The notes beneath the pieces were generated by a model. It did no database searches, was not told where the DNA came from, and worked only from the letters and a program-made list of their open reading frames with translations. Position numbers and translations under genes: made by a program. From Neoalteromonas arenosi (GTDB lineage: Bacteria; Pseudomonadota; Gammaproteobacteria; Enterobacterales; Alteromonadaceae), in the NCBI RefSeq assembly GCF_030362855.1, contig NZ_JAUCBP010000008.1:1-47444 (forward strand): 47,444 bases of DNA. Direction: 5' to 3'. Shown piece by piece: positions 38,181 to 47,367 of the stretch (the stretch's first letter is position 1; every line of letters begins with the position of its first letter).

Positions 38181-39191
38181 TTATCTTGGTTTCGGCACAA
38201 ACCCAACTGCGTTATATACCTGTTCTAACGTCTTAGCCGCGCGTTCGGAAGCGGTATCGGCACCAGCGCGCATAATGTCATCTAAGCTAGCGCGGTCATT
38301 GCGCAATTGTTCGTAGCGCGCTTGAATTGGTTCGACTAAAGCGACCACCGCATCAGCTACGTCACCTTTAAGGTGGCCATACATTTTGTCTTCGTACTGT
38401 GGTACCAAGTCATTAATGCTGGTGTTTGTCGCGCAAGATAACAGCGACAATAAGTTAGATACGCCGGGCTTCTCTTCAACGTCAAAGTATATGCGGGCTT
38501 GTTCATCAGAGTCAGTAACTGCGCGCTTAATTTTTTTGCTGAGTTTTTTAGGCTCCTCCAACAATCCAATAATATTGTTTGGATTGGTGTCTGATTTCGA
38601 CATCTTCTTGGTTGGATCTTGCAAGCTCATTACACGGGCACCGTGCTGCGGGATATAGGGTTCAGGAAGCGTTAACACATCACCGTATAGATTATTGAAT
38701 CGTGTTGCGATATCTCTAGTTAGCTCTAGGTGCTGCTTTTGGTCCTCGCCAACAGGGACTTCATTGGCTTGGTAAAGGAGAATGTCTGCCGCTTGCAGAA
38801 CTGGATAACTATAAAGACCAACGTTGACGTTTTGACTGTGTTTTGACGACTTGTCTTTGAATTGCGTCATGCGATTCAGCTCACCCATTTGCGCATAGCA
38901 ATTCAACACCCATGACAACTGCGCATGCTCGGGTACTTGTGACTGAATGAATATTGTACTTTTGGCAGGATCGATGCCACACGCGATGTATAATGCAAGT
39001 CCATCAAGACAAGCTTCATACAGGGCCTTTGGTTCCTGACGTACTGTAATTGCATGCAAATCTACTAGCATATAGAGACAATCATGACTGTCTTGCATCG
39101 CTACCCACTGGCGCAATGCTCCCATGTAATTGCCAATGGTTAATTGTCCGGACGGCTGGCAGCCACTCAATACTATAGGTTTGTTACTCAT
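38181..39191 (-). CDS. trpS: Tryptophanyl-tRNA synthetase
   Basis: A 336-residue class Ic aminoacyl-tRNA synthetase that charges tRNA-Trp. The HIGH-like motif is in [21 protein letters not shown] (TIGN), and the KMSKS loop is intact ([14 protein letters not shown]). Length and C-terminal helical part are typical. It lies in a rpe-trpS-pabA-HDOD run (27 bp after rpe). In E. coli the order is rpe-gph-trpS; gph is absent here. Confidence 0.96.
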   Translation of the reverse strand: MSNKPIVLSGCQPSGQLTIGNYMGALRQWVAMQDSHDCLYMLVDLHAITVRQEPKALYEACLDGLALYIACGIDPAKSTIFIQSQVPEHAQLSWVLNCYAQMGELNRMTQFKDKSSKHSQNVNVGLYSYPVLQAADILLYQANEVPVGEDQKQHLELTRDIATRFNNLYGDVLTLPEPYIPQHGARVMSLQDPTKKMSKSDTNPNNIIGLLEEPKKLSKKIKRAVTDSDEQARIYFDVEEKPGVSNLLSLLSCATNTSINDLVPQYEDKMYGHLKGDVADAVVALVEPIQARYEQLRNDRASLDDIMRAGADTASERAAKTLEQVYNAVGFVPKPR

Positions 39192-39218
39192 TAAGACGTC
39201 TCGTCGAGTTTGATTAAA

Positions 39219-39899
39219 TTAGATCTGATTTATTAACGCTAACTGCTGACGCATCTCAGCGATCACTTTACTGTAGTCAGGTTGATTAAAAATTGCGGAA
39301 CCGGCTACAAACATGTCTGCTCCGGCTTCTGCGATTTGGCGAATATTATCGACTTTTACGCCGCCGTCAATTTCAATTCTTGTATTTAGGCCTCGCTCAG
39401 TAATCATCTGTTTTGTTTGGCGAAGCTTTTCCAATGTTGATGGAATAAAGGCTTGGCCGCCAAATCCAGGATTTACTGACATGAGCAAAACGTGATGCAA
39501 ATTCTCTAATGTGTAGTCTAAGGTCGACAAAGGCGTAGCCGGATTTAACACTAAACCGGGCTTACAACCACTATCGATAATAAGCTGAATACTGCGATCA
39601 ACATGCTTAGAGGCTTCTGGGTGAAAACTAATATAGTCTGCACCAGCGTCGGTAAACGCACTGATCAGTTCATCCACTGGTTCAACCATGAGGTGTACGT
39701 CTAAAGGTGCTGTTACACCAAAATCACGCAGAGCTTTACAAACTATGGGGCCAAATGTGAGATTTGGAACATAGTGATTGTCCATCACGTCTACATGGAC
39801 TACGTCAGCCCCAGCCTCGAGTACTTTCTTAACGTCGTCGCCCAGTGCAGCAAAGTTGGCAGAGAGGATGGATGGTGCGATCAGGTATGAGGGTTTCAC
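39219..39899 (-). CDS. rpe: Ribulose-phosphate 3-epimerase
   Basis: A 226-residue TIM-barrel enzyme of the pentose phosphate pathway that interconverts ribulose-5-P and xylulose-5-[35 protein letters not shown] (metal/catalytic Asp and His), DVHLMVEP and [11 protein letters not shown] are diagnostic. The open frame extends to 39947, but the GTG at 39897-39899 gives the standard length (E. coli 225) and is chosen. It heads the rpe-trpS-pabA-HDOD run. Confidence 0.93.
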   Translation of the reverse strand: MKPSYLIAPSILSANFAALGDDVKKVLEAGADVVHVDVMDNHYVPNLTFGPIVCKALRDFGVTAPLDVHLMVEPVDELISAFTDAGADYISFHPEASKHVDRSIQLIIDSGCKPGLVLNPATPLSTLDYTLENLHHVLLMSVNPGFGGQAFIPSTLEKLRQTKQMITERGLNTRIEIDGGVKVDNIRQIAEAGADMFVAGSAIFNQPDYSKVIAEMRQQLALINQI

Positions 39900-40253
39900 T
39901 ATGGCGTTCTTCAGTAAATTAAATGCAACATAAGTGAAGCATATCAAATCATCACTAACCCTTGATACAATTTATATTTAGCACTAAAGTGGTGCAGTTG
40001 AAGCCTAATAGTGCACGCTAGCCCTCTGGCCCTATATGTGTATATTTTTGAATTTAATAAAAAGGCTTTAAAAACAAGGATTTGTTAAATTTATGAAGTT
40101 GTAGTCAGTGGCAAAAAAACCGGCATTACTTTTGCGTGACATTGCACAGAATAATAACAAACACAATTTGACAGAATGGTTTGCGCGGATTTTTATACTG
40201 TGCAAATTGTACAACCAAGATTGAAAAAGAATATAAATCAACGGAGAACACAC
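39900..40253. other. Intergenic region between divergent rpe and porin genes
   Basis: 354 bp with no convincing gene; a 61-codon minus-strand frame (40068-40253) has no ribosome site or family and covers the porin leader. It holds the porin promoter region, including the TTGACA listed separately, and presumably the rpe promoter near 39950-40020. Confidence 0.6.
40168..40199 (+). promoter_or_regulatory. Candidate sigma-70 promoter of the TorF porin gene
   Basis: A perfect TTGACA (40168-40173) precedes TATACT at 40194 (20-bp spacing) or TTTTAT at 40191 (17-bp spacing). The 55-bp leader to the ATG is plausible. Confidence 0.4.
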
Positions 40254-40895
40254 ATGAAACTCAACAAACTAGCAGCACTTACTGCCCTTGCTCTTAGTTC
40301 AACGATGGCCAGTCAGGCTGCTTTCGCAGAATGGTCTGCTAACGCAGGTGTAATGTCTGACTACCACTTCCGTGGTATTCAACAGACTGAATCTGCATCA
40401 GCATACGCTGGCGTTGACTTCGAATCAGAAGAGGGTTTCTACGTAGGAACTTGGGGTGCAGAAGTTGAAGACGGCTTAGAAGTCGATTTGTATGCAGGCT
40501 ATGGTACAGAGCTAGACAATGGTTTGGGCTTAAGCGTTGGCTTTACTACTTATCAGTATACAGGTGATTTCGACTCAGCATACAACGAGTTAAACTTCGG
40601 TTTGTCGTATGATTTTGTAAGCTTTGAATATAGCATCGGCGACTGGGATGGTGTTGTAGGTGATGAAGCGAACACTGAATCTAAATATGAATTCCTTGCT
40701 GTTACCTTAGAACACGAAGGTTTTTATGCGACTTTTGGTAAATGGGGCCGTGAATTCTCGGGTGAATACGGTGAATTCGGTTACGGTACTGAATACGAAG
40801 GTTTCGATCTAGGTGTTGCACTAGTGGTAAGTGGTAGCGAACTAGACGATAGCGAATCGTTGTACTTCACTATCGGTAAGACTTTCTCTCTTTAA
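40254..40895 (+). CDS. TorF-family putative porin
   Basis: A 213-residue outer-membrane protein. It starts at the ATG at 40254 with ACGGAG 10 bp upstream; the signal peptide MKLNKLAALTALALSSTMASQAAFA is cleaved before EWSANAGVMSDYHFRG. The mature part is a series of alternating amphipathic strands ending in GKTFSL, with the aromatic-hydrophobic C-terminus typical of beta-barrels. The N-terminal YHFRGIQQTESASAYAGVDFE block is the TorF/TIGR02001 signature. It is strongly acidic, as in marine bacteria. It probably forms a small barrel; the substrate is unknown. A strong terminator follows. Confidence 0.88.
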   Translation: MKLNKLAALTALALSSTMASQAAFAEWSANAGVMSDYHFRGIQQTESASAYAGVDFESEEGFYVGTWGAEVEDGLEVDLYAGYGTELDNGLGLSVGFTTYQYTGDFDSAYNELNFGLSYDFVSFEYSIGDWDGVVGDEANTESKYEFLAVTLEHEGFYATFGKWGREFSGEYGEFGYGTEYEGFDLGVALVVSGSELDDSESLYFTIGKTFSL

Positions 40896-40910
40896 GTCTA
40901 AGCCTCCTGA

Positions 40911-40938
40911 AAAAAGCACGGCTCCGGCCGTGTTTTTT
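40911..40938 (+). terminator. Rho-independent terminator after the TorF porin gene
   Basis: CACGGC TCCG GCCGTG stem flanked by an A-run and a T-run, 16 bp after the stop; usable in both directions. Confidence 0.92.
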
Positions 40939-41039
40939 GTTTTTTAAGACCAAAAAACAATAATTCTCGATAAGTTTCTTTTCCGTGGAACAATAAACGA
41001 TTATACTTAGAACATTATTTGTACTATGAGGTCTTGCCT

Positions 41040-41348
41040 ATGAACCGGAAGTCGTTTGGCAAACTAAGCATCGCGGCGACTGCATCAGCAGCGGCTATTG
41101 TTTTTGTGCTCCATACAGGATCCGTCGAATCGCAGTTAATGGAACAGTGCGAGATGGTCAAGGCACAATCTAATCACTCAGTGACTACCTGCCAAGTGTC
41201 AGCACAGGAAACTGTGAGTTGGTTTGATTGGATTGGTGGAAAATCGCAAAGCTACCAATTTCACTTCTTGGATTTGTTGGAACTGCTTTATTCAGACGAT
41301 TCCGATAATGACGATTCGTTCCATTCTTCACCTACCAGTTCAATCTAA
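41040..41348 (+). CDS. Membrane-anchored or secreted orphan protein
   Basis: A 102-residue protein starting at the ATG at 41040 (GAGGT 9 bp upstream; the frame upstream begins at a TTG). The N-terminal helix SIAATASAAAIVFVLHTGSVES is a membrane anchor or signal segment. Two cysteines (EQCEMVKAQSNHSVTTCQVS) probably form a disulphide in the periplasm. The C-terminus is Asp/Ser-rich (YSDDSDNDDSFHSSP). No family recognised. The DUF2970 gene follows after 8 bp, suggesting co-transcription. Confidence 0.65.
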   Translation: MNRKSFGKLSIAATASAAAIVFVLHTGSVESQLMEQCEMVKAQSNHSVTTCQVSAQETVSWFDWIGGKSQSYQFHFLDLLELLYSDDSDNDDSFHSSPTSSI

Positions 41349-41356
41349 GTATATTG

Positions 41357-41551
41357 ATGGCAGAAAATAAGCCTACACTGAAGCAGGTACTGTTCAGTGT
41401 GTTGGCGAGTTTTTTCGGTGTCCAAAGCCAATCCAACTATCAACGCGATTTTCAGACTCAAAGCGTGGTCCCCTACGTTGTTGTCGGTGTTGTAATGGTA
41501 GCAATACTGGTTATATCGCTAGCGTTATTGGTTAGCTGGTTAACACCTTAG
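41357..41551 (+). CDS. DUF2970 family small membrane protein
   Basis: A 64-residue protein (MAENKPTLKQVLFSVLASFFGVQSQSNYQRDF...) with one C-terminal membrane helix (about residues 40-61). The motif SVLASFFGVQSQSNYQRDF is characteristic of DUF2970, a small family of unknown function in proteobacteria. The ATG at 41357 is chosen over the TTG just before it. It is probably an inner-membrane protein with a cytoplasmic N-terminus. Confidence 0.82.
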   Translation: MAENKPTLKQVLFSVLASFFGVQSQSNYQRDFQTQSVVPYVVVGVVMVAILVISLALLVSWLTP

Positions 41552-41724
41552 AGCGATAACCTTTACTCGAAGTTACCGGATTTTTGAAAGTAACATTAAA
41601 TCTGCGCGCAGTTTTGTTTATCGAATTTTATTGCGATAGATCATCCTACACTCAAGTTGCGATTGCGTTTTTTAATTAGGCTGTGCCTAAATAACGGCTA
41701 TCCACTCTCACTTGCGAATTTAAC

Positions 41725-42903
41725 ATGGACATATCTGGCCAAGCATCGCTGTTTATTGCCGTTGGTGGTTTGCTATTGTTCAGCCTATTAGTTAATACCA
41801 TTGGCCAACGCACAGCGCTACCTCGCGTTACCCTATTACTGTTGTTAGGAGTAGCTGTAGGAGAGCAGGGATTAAATATCCTTCCAGACTCTTTATCAAC
41901 TCGCTTCGACATAATCGCTGACGTTGCACTGCTGATGGTTGGCTTTCTAATGGGCGGCAAGCTGACTATCAAAGAATTGCGAAGTAACGGTAGACATGTA
42001 CTTTGGATATCCTTATGTGGCGCAATTGTTACTGCAATTGTTGTAACGCTTGTGTGCGTGCTAATTGGAGTGTCTCCTGTTGTTGCGTTGCTATTAGGAG
42101 CTATCGCTTCAGCGACCGCACCTGCAGCAATATACGATGTTATTCAAGAGTCACACTTTGCCGGTCCTTACACAGAGACTCTATTGGCAATCGTAGCGAC
42201 CGATGATGCGTGGGCGCTACTCTTGTTCGGGCTCTGTATCGCGGTATCGTCCTTGTTGAATGGTCACGCGGCAGATGCCTCCGTGTATCGCGTTATGTGG
42301 GACATCGGTGGGGCGATTTTCTTAGGGCTCGCTATCGGATTACCGGCGTCCTACCTAACCGGTCGGATCAAACGAGGCCAACCCAGCTTGATAGAGGCTA
42401 TGGGGTGCGTTTTACTATGTGGCGGTCTTGCTCAATACCTAGAAGTATCCTTTTTAATATCCGCGATGATTATGGGAGCTTGTATTACCAATCTAGCTCG
42501 ACATCACGATTACCCTTTCCATGCTATCGAGGATATTGAGTGGCCTTTTATGGTGTTATTCTTCGTTTTGGCGGGCGCTTCAATCCAGCTTGATGGCTTA
42601 GCTAGTGTGGGTTTACTAGGTTTGGTCTATATATTAGCTCGCACGGCAGGGAAGTGGTTAGGCGCCTATGTCGGCGCAGTAATTAGCCAAGCCCCTTTAG
42701 TCACCAGGCATTGGCTTGGTATTGCACTATTACCTCAAGCAGGTGTGGGTATTGGTTTGGCACTTGCAGCGTCAAAATACTTTCCGGAGCATCAACATAC
42801 GTTACTAACCATTATTGTTAGTACGACTGTTTTCTTCGAGTTAGCCGGTCCAATTCTAACTAAGCTGTCATTAAGTCGTGCCCGAGCACAGGGGCTAGCG
42901 TGA
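41725..42903 (+). CDS. CPA2-type cation:proton antiporter
   Basis: A 392-residue inner-membrane protein with about 12 helices, Pfam Na_H_Exchanger-like. The ion-binding motif is AIASATAPAAIYDVIQ together with VATDDAWALLLFG (the Asp-Asp pair in helix 5). There is no C-terminal TrkA-N domain, so it is a short antiporter and not a full Kef-type potassium efflux system. It exchanges Na+ or K+ for protons; the specific cation cannot be told. It is separated from neighbours by more than 150 bp on both sides. Confidence 0.87.
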   Translation: MDISGQASLFIAVGGLLLFSLLVNTIGQRTALPRVTLLLLLGVAVGEQGLNILPDSLSTRFDIIADVALLMVGFLMGGKLTIKELRSNGRHVLWISLCGAIVTAIVVTLVCVLIGVSPVVALLLGAIASATAPAAIYDVIQESHFAGPYTETLLAIVATDDAWALLLFGLCIAVSSLLNGHAADASVYRVMWDIGGAIFLGLAIGLPASYLTGRIKRGQPSLIEAMGCVLLCGGLAQYLEVSFLISAMIMGACITNLARHHDYPFHAIEDIEWPFMVLFFVLAGASIQLDGLASVGLLGLVYILARTAGKWLGAYVGAVISQAPLVTRHWLGIALLPQAGVGIGLALAASKYFPEHQHTLLTIIVSTTVFFELAGPILTKLSLSRARAQGLA

Positions 42904-43162
42904 TGTAAAGGCATCCATACATGGAAGGCGCCTTCACAACTGATAGTCAGCGCTTTTCTGAGCTGGGTTTTAAGCTCACTATCTTCGAGTTTTTAGCAGT
43001 TGCATAGTTCCTTTTGCCTCACATCATGCAGGATTTAGTGAAAGATTTGAAATTCTTAACAGGCGACTTAAAAGCTCTCTTTTGTTAAGCTCGACAGTGA
43101 TAGACAATCATTCAACCATCAACATTTAATACCTTAGCTTGACGTTAAAAAGGAATTTTAAA

Positions 43163-43810
43163 GTGCAAAGATTCATGCTCATCACCAGTTTTTTATTTTC
43201 GGGATTCTGCTTAGCGATAGATGAGAGTCAAGAGCCTCCTCTAGAGTATATTTTAGAGATAGACGGTCATTCCCAGGCTCTACAGTTGGGAGAAACGGTT
43301 TCTATAAGCGGCTCATACGATAACCCTAAAGTTAAATTAAATGCATCAGCGACTAGAGCTTTTTCATATGGAAGTGTGTATTTCGAATACCCTGCGTCTT
43401 TCGTGTGGAAGGCTGACATAGACGGGATAAACGATCGATCTTGGGTTCTATCTGGGAACGATTGCAAGATAAGTTACTACATTCTTCCAGATGAAATCAC
43501 TATAGAAGAATTTGCAAAAGCGGTTGCGGCTGAGTTTGGAGAGGGTGCAACCAGAATCACTGATATTCAGCGAAGCCTTGGAGAAAACAACTACAAGGGA
43601 AAGCTGTTATTCGTAAAAATTGCAGACGTTAACATCAATCTTGAAATGTATTCATTACAGACTGGAGATATATCTCGATTATTGGTTTTTCAGGACTCAC
43701 CATCAGAGCATCGAGCAATTAGCCAGGAAACAGAAAATGCATTAAAGCTTATTGCGGAAAGCTTTGTTGATTTAGGACCAATGGGTGTGAGTGAAAAAGA
43801 AAGCTCTTAG
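43163..43810 (+). CDS. Secreted orphan protein
   Basis: A 215-residue protein starting at GTG (43163-43165) with AAGGA 8 bp upstream. The N-terminus MQRFMLITSFLFSGFCLAI is a signal peptide; the mature part begins near DESQEPPLEY. It is a beta-rich domain (LQLGETVSISGSYDNPKVKLNAS; SVYFEYPASFVWKADI) followed by a helical part (ITIEEFAKAVAAEFGEG). A single cysteine pair is not evident. No family recognised. The gene lies in the AT-rich end region, ahead of the TIR gene in the same orientation, separated by 268 bp, so any functional link is inference. Confidence 0.7.
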   Translation: MQRFMLITSFLFSGFCLAIDESQEPPLEYILEIDGHSQALQLGETVSISGSYDNPKVKLNASATRAFSYGSVYFEYPASFVWKADIDGINDRSWVLSGNDCKISYYILPDEITIEEFAKAVAAEFGEGATRITDIQRSLGENNYKGKLLFVKIADVNINLEMYSLQTGDISRLLVFQDSPSEHRAISQETENALKLIAESFVDLGPMGVSEKESS

Positions 43811-43987
43811 AAGCCCAAGCTTGTATTAAGATTTAATGTTCGGAATGTACGTATAGCGGTCGTTCAGGTAATAAGAGAAGCCAATTGCAGAAAAGAATAT
43901 CTAAGCTGACATTCACATTTTGGGTGAACTGAGTAGATGATTTTCAAAACTTGTTCTTGGCAGACATTCGTATGGTTGTAAAAAAAG

Positions 43988-44023
43988 AGTAAATACCACT
44001 TAGGTGCACGTTGGTATTTTACT
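43988..44023. promoter_or_regulatory. Inverted repeat upstream of the TIR gene
   Basis: AGTAAATACCA, a 13-nt spacer, then TGGTATTTTACT: an 11-bp near-perfect inverted repeat (one extra T) ending 55 bp before the ATG. It could be an operator or a hairpin in the leader mRNA. The flanks are AT-rich. Confidence 0.5.
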
Positions 44024-44078
44024 TAATTTATGAATATCTACTACGCTTTACTTTTTCCAACTATGTAGCCAGTTAAAG

Positions 44079-47000
44079 ATGAACCAAAACGAAAAAAAAT
44101 ACTACGCGTTTATCTCTTACAGGCATGCGGACAACATCGAATCTGGTCGTCAATGGGCGACTTGGCTTCACCAATCTATTGAGACTTATCAAGTACCAGA
44201 AGACTTGGTTGGAAAAACTAACAGCCGAGGAGAGACCATTCCTGAACGGATTTTCCCTGTATTTCGTGATGAAGAAGCCCTACCAGCTGATGCAGACCTT
44301 TCAAATGTCATAACAAGAGCGCTCGATAATACAAACTTTCTGATTGTTCTTTGTTCACCAAGAGCTAGAGCGTCTACTTTTGTTGCTGAAGAAATCCGCT
44401 ACTTTAAGCGACTGGGACGTAGTGACAGAATAATTGCTGCAATGATAGATGGTGAGCCGAATACAAGCTTAGATGGAGGAAAAATAAAGCTGGGTTTCAA
44501 AGCGGAAGATGAATGTTTTCCAGAACCCCTGCAATTTGTATTTGATAAGGGGGGAAAGCAGACTACTGAAAGAACAGAGCCAGTAGCAGCTGATTTTAGG
44601 GTAACTTTAAATCATGTTGATGAACAAGGATGGACCACACCTCAAGCCTTGAAAGAGTACCTTGAGGACAGACAGTTCGATAAAGAGAGTATCACCCATA
44701 TCGTCTCTAATTATGATAAGCAGCTGAAGTTGATGCTCCTAAAGGTTATTGCAGGAATCATCGGAGTCCCACTCGATGACCTTACACAACGTGATAAAAC
44801 CTATCAATTGGAATTGGAAAAAAAGAGAGCAAAACGTCTCAGACAATGGTTAAGCGCAGTAGCTACATTGGCTGTCGTTGCGATTGCTGCAGGTATTTTT
44901 GCAAACGAACAAAGAGAACTTGCGATACAAGAAAGAAATCAAGCATTAACGACACAAAGCCTCTTTTTGGCAGATTTAGCACAGGAGCAGATTGCAAAGG
45001 GCAACTATGACACAGCATTACTGTTAGCCCTTAATGCTGTCCCCGGTGAGTATGGTGGGGTTAGACCATCTGTTATTGAGGCTGCAGAGGCGCTTTCGGT
45101 GGCCTCTCACTATCAAGACAAATTTGCGGTTCTGACCCAACGTGATGAAATTGAACGAGTAGCTTTAAGTGAAAATCAAGCTCTAATCGCTACTGCGAGT
45201 TTACGCCTAGAGGAAAGTGAAATATCAATTTGGTCAACAAAAACTGGTGAGCAAAGACACAGCATCAGGCTCACTATGGATAATTGGTCTGAACTTGCAT
45301 TTAGTAAGTCTGGAAAGACATTGCTGGCTGACACAAACTTATACTCCGTGGAGACGGGGGAATTAATTACAGTGATACCCGTCGCATTTTCATATAGGCC
45401 CACGTTGAGTCCATGCAAGAGGTTTATAACAGGCGATTCTGAGGACGGTACAACGCTTTTTATTTGGTCTTCAGATACTGGAGAACTCTTGCATAGCCTC
45501 AATCATCAGACAAAAATTAAAGCTCTGAGCTTTAGCGAAGAAAGCGACACCCTTGCAACGTTTACAAGAGGTGGCACTTTCCATATATGGTCTTTGAACA
45601 ATGGCCAAGAGTTACAATCCATTGAAAAGTTTTCCGAACCTTCTGAGATTTACAAATTTGGCATTAGCCAGTTCCTTCACTTTTCAATTAGCCCTGACGG
45701 ACAACATTTATACATTCGGAATACAGATATAAGTTTACTATGGTCTTTAGATGATAACAGAGCTCTAAACACCATTTCAGACCAGTCTAAGTTTGAGGAG
45801 CTGACATCGTTCTTAACGACAGAGAAAGAAAAGCTATGGCTTTTCAATCAATGGTTACGTTCTTCGATAAACAACAAAGGAGTAAAATTACTAAAGAGCG
45901 ACTATCATAAAGCACTTTTTATAAAAACCGATGCGGCAGTATCTGTTTTTGCAATTGATGGCACCCTTATAAAAAAAATTGAACCTGATGAACCAGTAAT
46001 GGACTTTGGGCTGAGTCCAAATGGAAATATGCTGGTTACGACTTCTTCTAGTGGTGAAATCATTGTATGGGATGTGAAAACTTTTGAACCTCTACAGCAT
46101 TTTAAATCAGATGTTCCTCTTTCATTTTTTTATGGTATTGATAATCCAATGGGGTTTGAGACTAGTTACTTCAGTTCAGATAATCAAAAAATTGCGACCA
46201 TAAACAACGAAGGATCTGTGACTCTTTGGTCTATAGGCGGATCAAAGGTTTTCTCGCAAAAGAAACTCGATGGAACAGTTAAATCAGTAAACTTTGGATC
46301 AGGAAATAGTGTTCTCGCTGTAGCTTATGACTCCCGCTTTGTTGATTTATTCTCGATTAACAATGGAACGCTTTTGAATCGCATTGAATATATCCACAAC
46401 AATGTGGGCTTCGCAATCGAAGTGTATGTAGATCCTAGTCAAAAATATATAGCGATTGAAAGCATGGGCTCGCTTGAAATTCGCTCTTTTGATAGTGGTG
46501 AGATTGTGCAACGTTTTTCTCTAGGATATAACAGCGGTATAACTGCTGTTAACTTTATAGAAGGTACTGAAAAAATTGCTATAAAAATGGATCGACGCAG
46601 TTACTTAGGCAATCAGTTCATAGATATTTGCTCAATTAAAAATGGTGATTGTACGCATCGTATCTCTGGCGAATTCGAGTATTCCGGTCAGTCATATTCG
46701 AAATTGATCGAACATGTGCTTTTTTCGAAAAACAATAAAAACGTGGCGATAGAATATGGTACTGATAAGCGTTTTGTAGTTGTGTATTCTGTAGAAAGCG
46801 GTTCAATTCGGCAATTATTCAAGGTGGACAATAACGTCAGACTCGTGTCGTTTAGTCCAGATGATAAATATGTCTTTTGGGACTCAGAAAGCGGCGACAG
46901 TGAGGTCTGGTCCATTGAATCCGGCAAAAAAATTCAATCTATGGAGGAAGTTGATGGTGAAGAGGTTTTATACAGGTTAGAAGCTGGAGGTCACTATTCA

Positions 47001-47348
47001 ATGTTTAGCCAGAACAGCAAGTTTTTAATTTTGAGCCAAGAGAATAGCGTATTGGTAAAATCAATTTATACTCGTGGAACGTTATTGGAAATTGAAACTC
47101 CCGGACAAGTTCGTAAGGTAGTGCTCAGCTCTGATGATCAATTTATCGCGGTGGAGGACGAATTCACATTGTCTGTATATAAGATAAGTTACAATACTGA
47201 TGCTCATCTTGTTAGGTCAAAATTACCTAAAAATAGAACTTGCCTATCCCCGAAAGAACGTGAAATTTTCTTCCTTCCGAAACTTTGCAAAACTCAGTGG
47301 GAGCTTAGAGATTGTGAACATTATATCACCCAGTCTGAAGAGTGCTGA
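44079..47348 (+). CDS. TIR - transmembrane - WD40 repeat protein
   Basis: A 1089-residue protein. Residues 8-150 form a TIR domain (YYAFISYRHADNIESGRQWATWLHQSIE; NFLIVLCSPRARASTFVAEEIRYFKR), with the putative catalytic glutamate at 104/105. A helical segment (about 200-255) leads to one membrane helix (257-275). Then comes the segment QALTTQSLFLADLAQEQIAKGNYDTALLLALNAVP, typical of WD40 partners in signal-transducing NTPases. From about 345 to 1060 there are 11-12 WD-like blades (for example ISIWSTKTGE, LFIWSSDTGE, IIVWDVKTFE, VTLWSIGG). Bacterial TIR domains often cleave NAD+, and WD40 propellers sense partners, so a defence-type role is possible but unproven. The ribosome site is weak. It stands at the AT-rich end of the window. 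Confidence 0.88.
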   Translation: MNQNEKKYYAFISYRHADNIESGRQWATWLHQSIETYQVPEDLVGKTNSRGETIPERIFPVFRDEEALPADADLSNVITRALDNTNFLIVLCSPRARASTFVAEEIRYFKRLGRSDRIIAAMIDGEPNTSLDGGKIKLGFKAEDECFPEPLQFVFDKGGKQTTERTEPVAADFRVTLNHVDEQGWTTPQALKEYLEDRQFDKESITHIVSNYDKQLKLMLLKVIAGIIGVPLDDLTQRDKTYQLELEKKRAKRLRQWLSAVATLAVVAIAAGIFANEQRELAIQERNQALTTQSLFLADLAQEQIAKGNYDTALLLALNAVPGEYGGVRPSVIEAAEALSVASHYQDKFAVLTQRDEIERVALSENQALIATASLRLEESEISIWSTKTGEQRHSIRLTMDNWSELAFSKSGKTLLADTNLYSVETGELITVIPVAFSYRPTLSPCKRFITGDSEDGTTLFIWSSDTGELLHSLNHQTKIKALSFSEESDTLATFTRGGTFHIWSLNNGQELQSIEKFSEPSEIYKFGISQFLHFSISPDGQHLYIRNTDISLLWSLDDNRALNTISDQSKFEELTSFLTTEKEKLWLFNQWLRSSINNKGVKLLKSDYHKALFIKTDAAVSVFAIDGTLIKKIEPDEPVMDFGLSPNGNMLVTTSSSGEIIVWDVKTFEPLQHFKSDVPLSFFYGIDNPMGFETSYFSSDNQKIATINNEGSVTLWSIGGSKVFSQKKLDGTVKSVNFGSGNSVLAVAYDSRFVDLFSINNGTLLNRIEYIHNNVGFAIEVYVDPSQKYIAIESMGSLEIRSFDSGEIVQRFSLGYNSGITAVNFIEGTEKIAIKMDRRSYLGNQFIDICSIKNGDCTHRISGEFEYSGQSYSKLIEHVLFSKNNKNVAIEYGTDKRFVVVYSVESGSIRQLFKVDNNVRLVSFSPDDKYVFWDSESGDSEVWSIESGKKIQSMEEVDGEEVLYRLEAGGHYSMFSQNSKFLILSQENSVLVKSIYTRGTLLEIETPGQVRKVVLSSDDQFIAVEDEFTLSVYKISYNTDAHLVRSKLPKNRTCLSPKEREIFFLPKLCKTQWELRDCEHYITQSEEC

Positions 47349-47367
47349 GTTAAAAGCAAGGCGCTTC

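Noticed and set aside
40068-40253. 61-codon minus-strand ORF upstream of the porin
   Set aside because: No ribosome site, no family, and it covers the porin promoter and leader.
42924-42935. GAAGGCGCCTTC, a perfect 12-bp palindrome after the antiporter gene, as a terminator
   Set aside because: It has no loop and no following T-run; it is probably chance or a protein site.
42921-43007. 28-codon ORF after the antiporter gene
   Set aside because: Very short, no ribosome site, no helix or motif.
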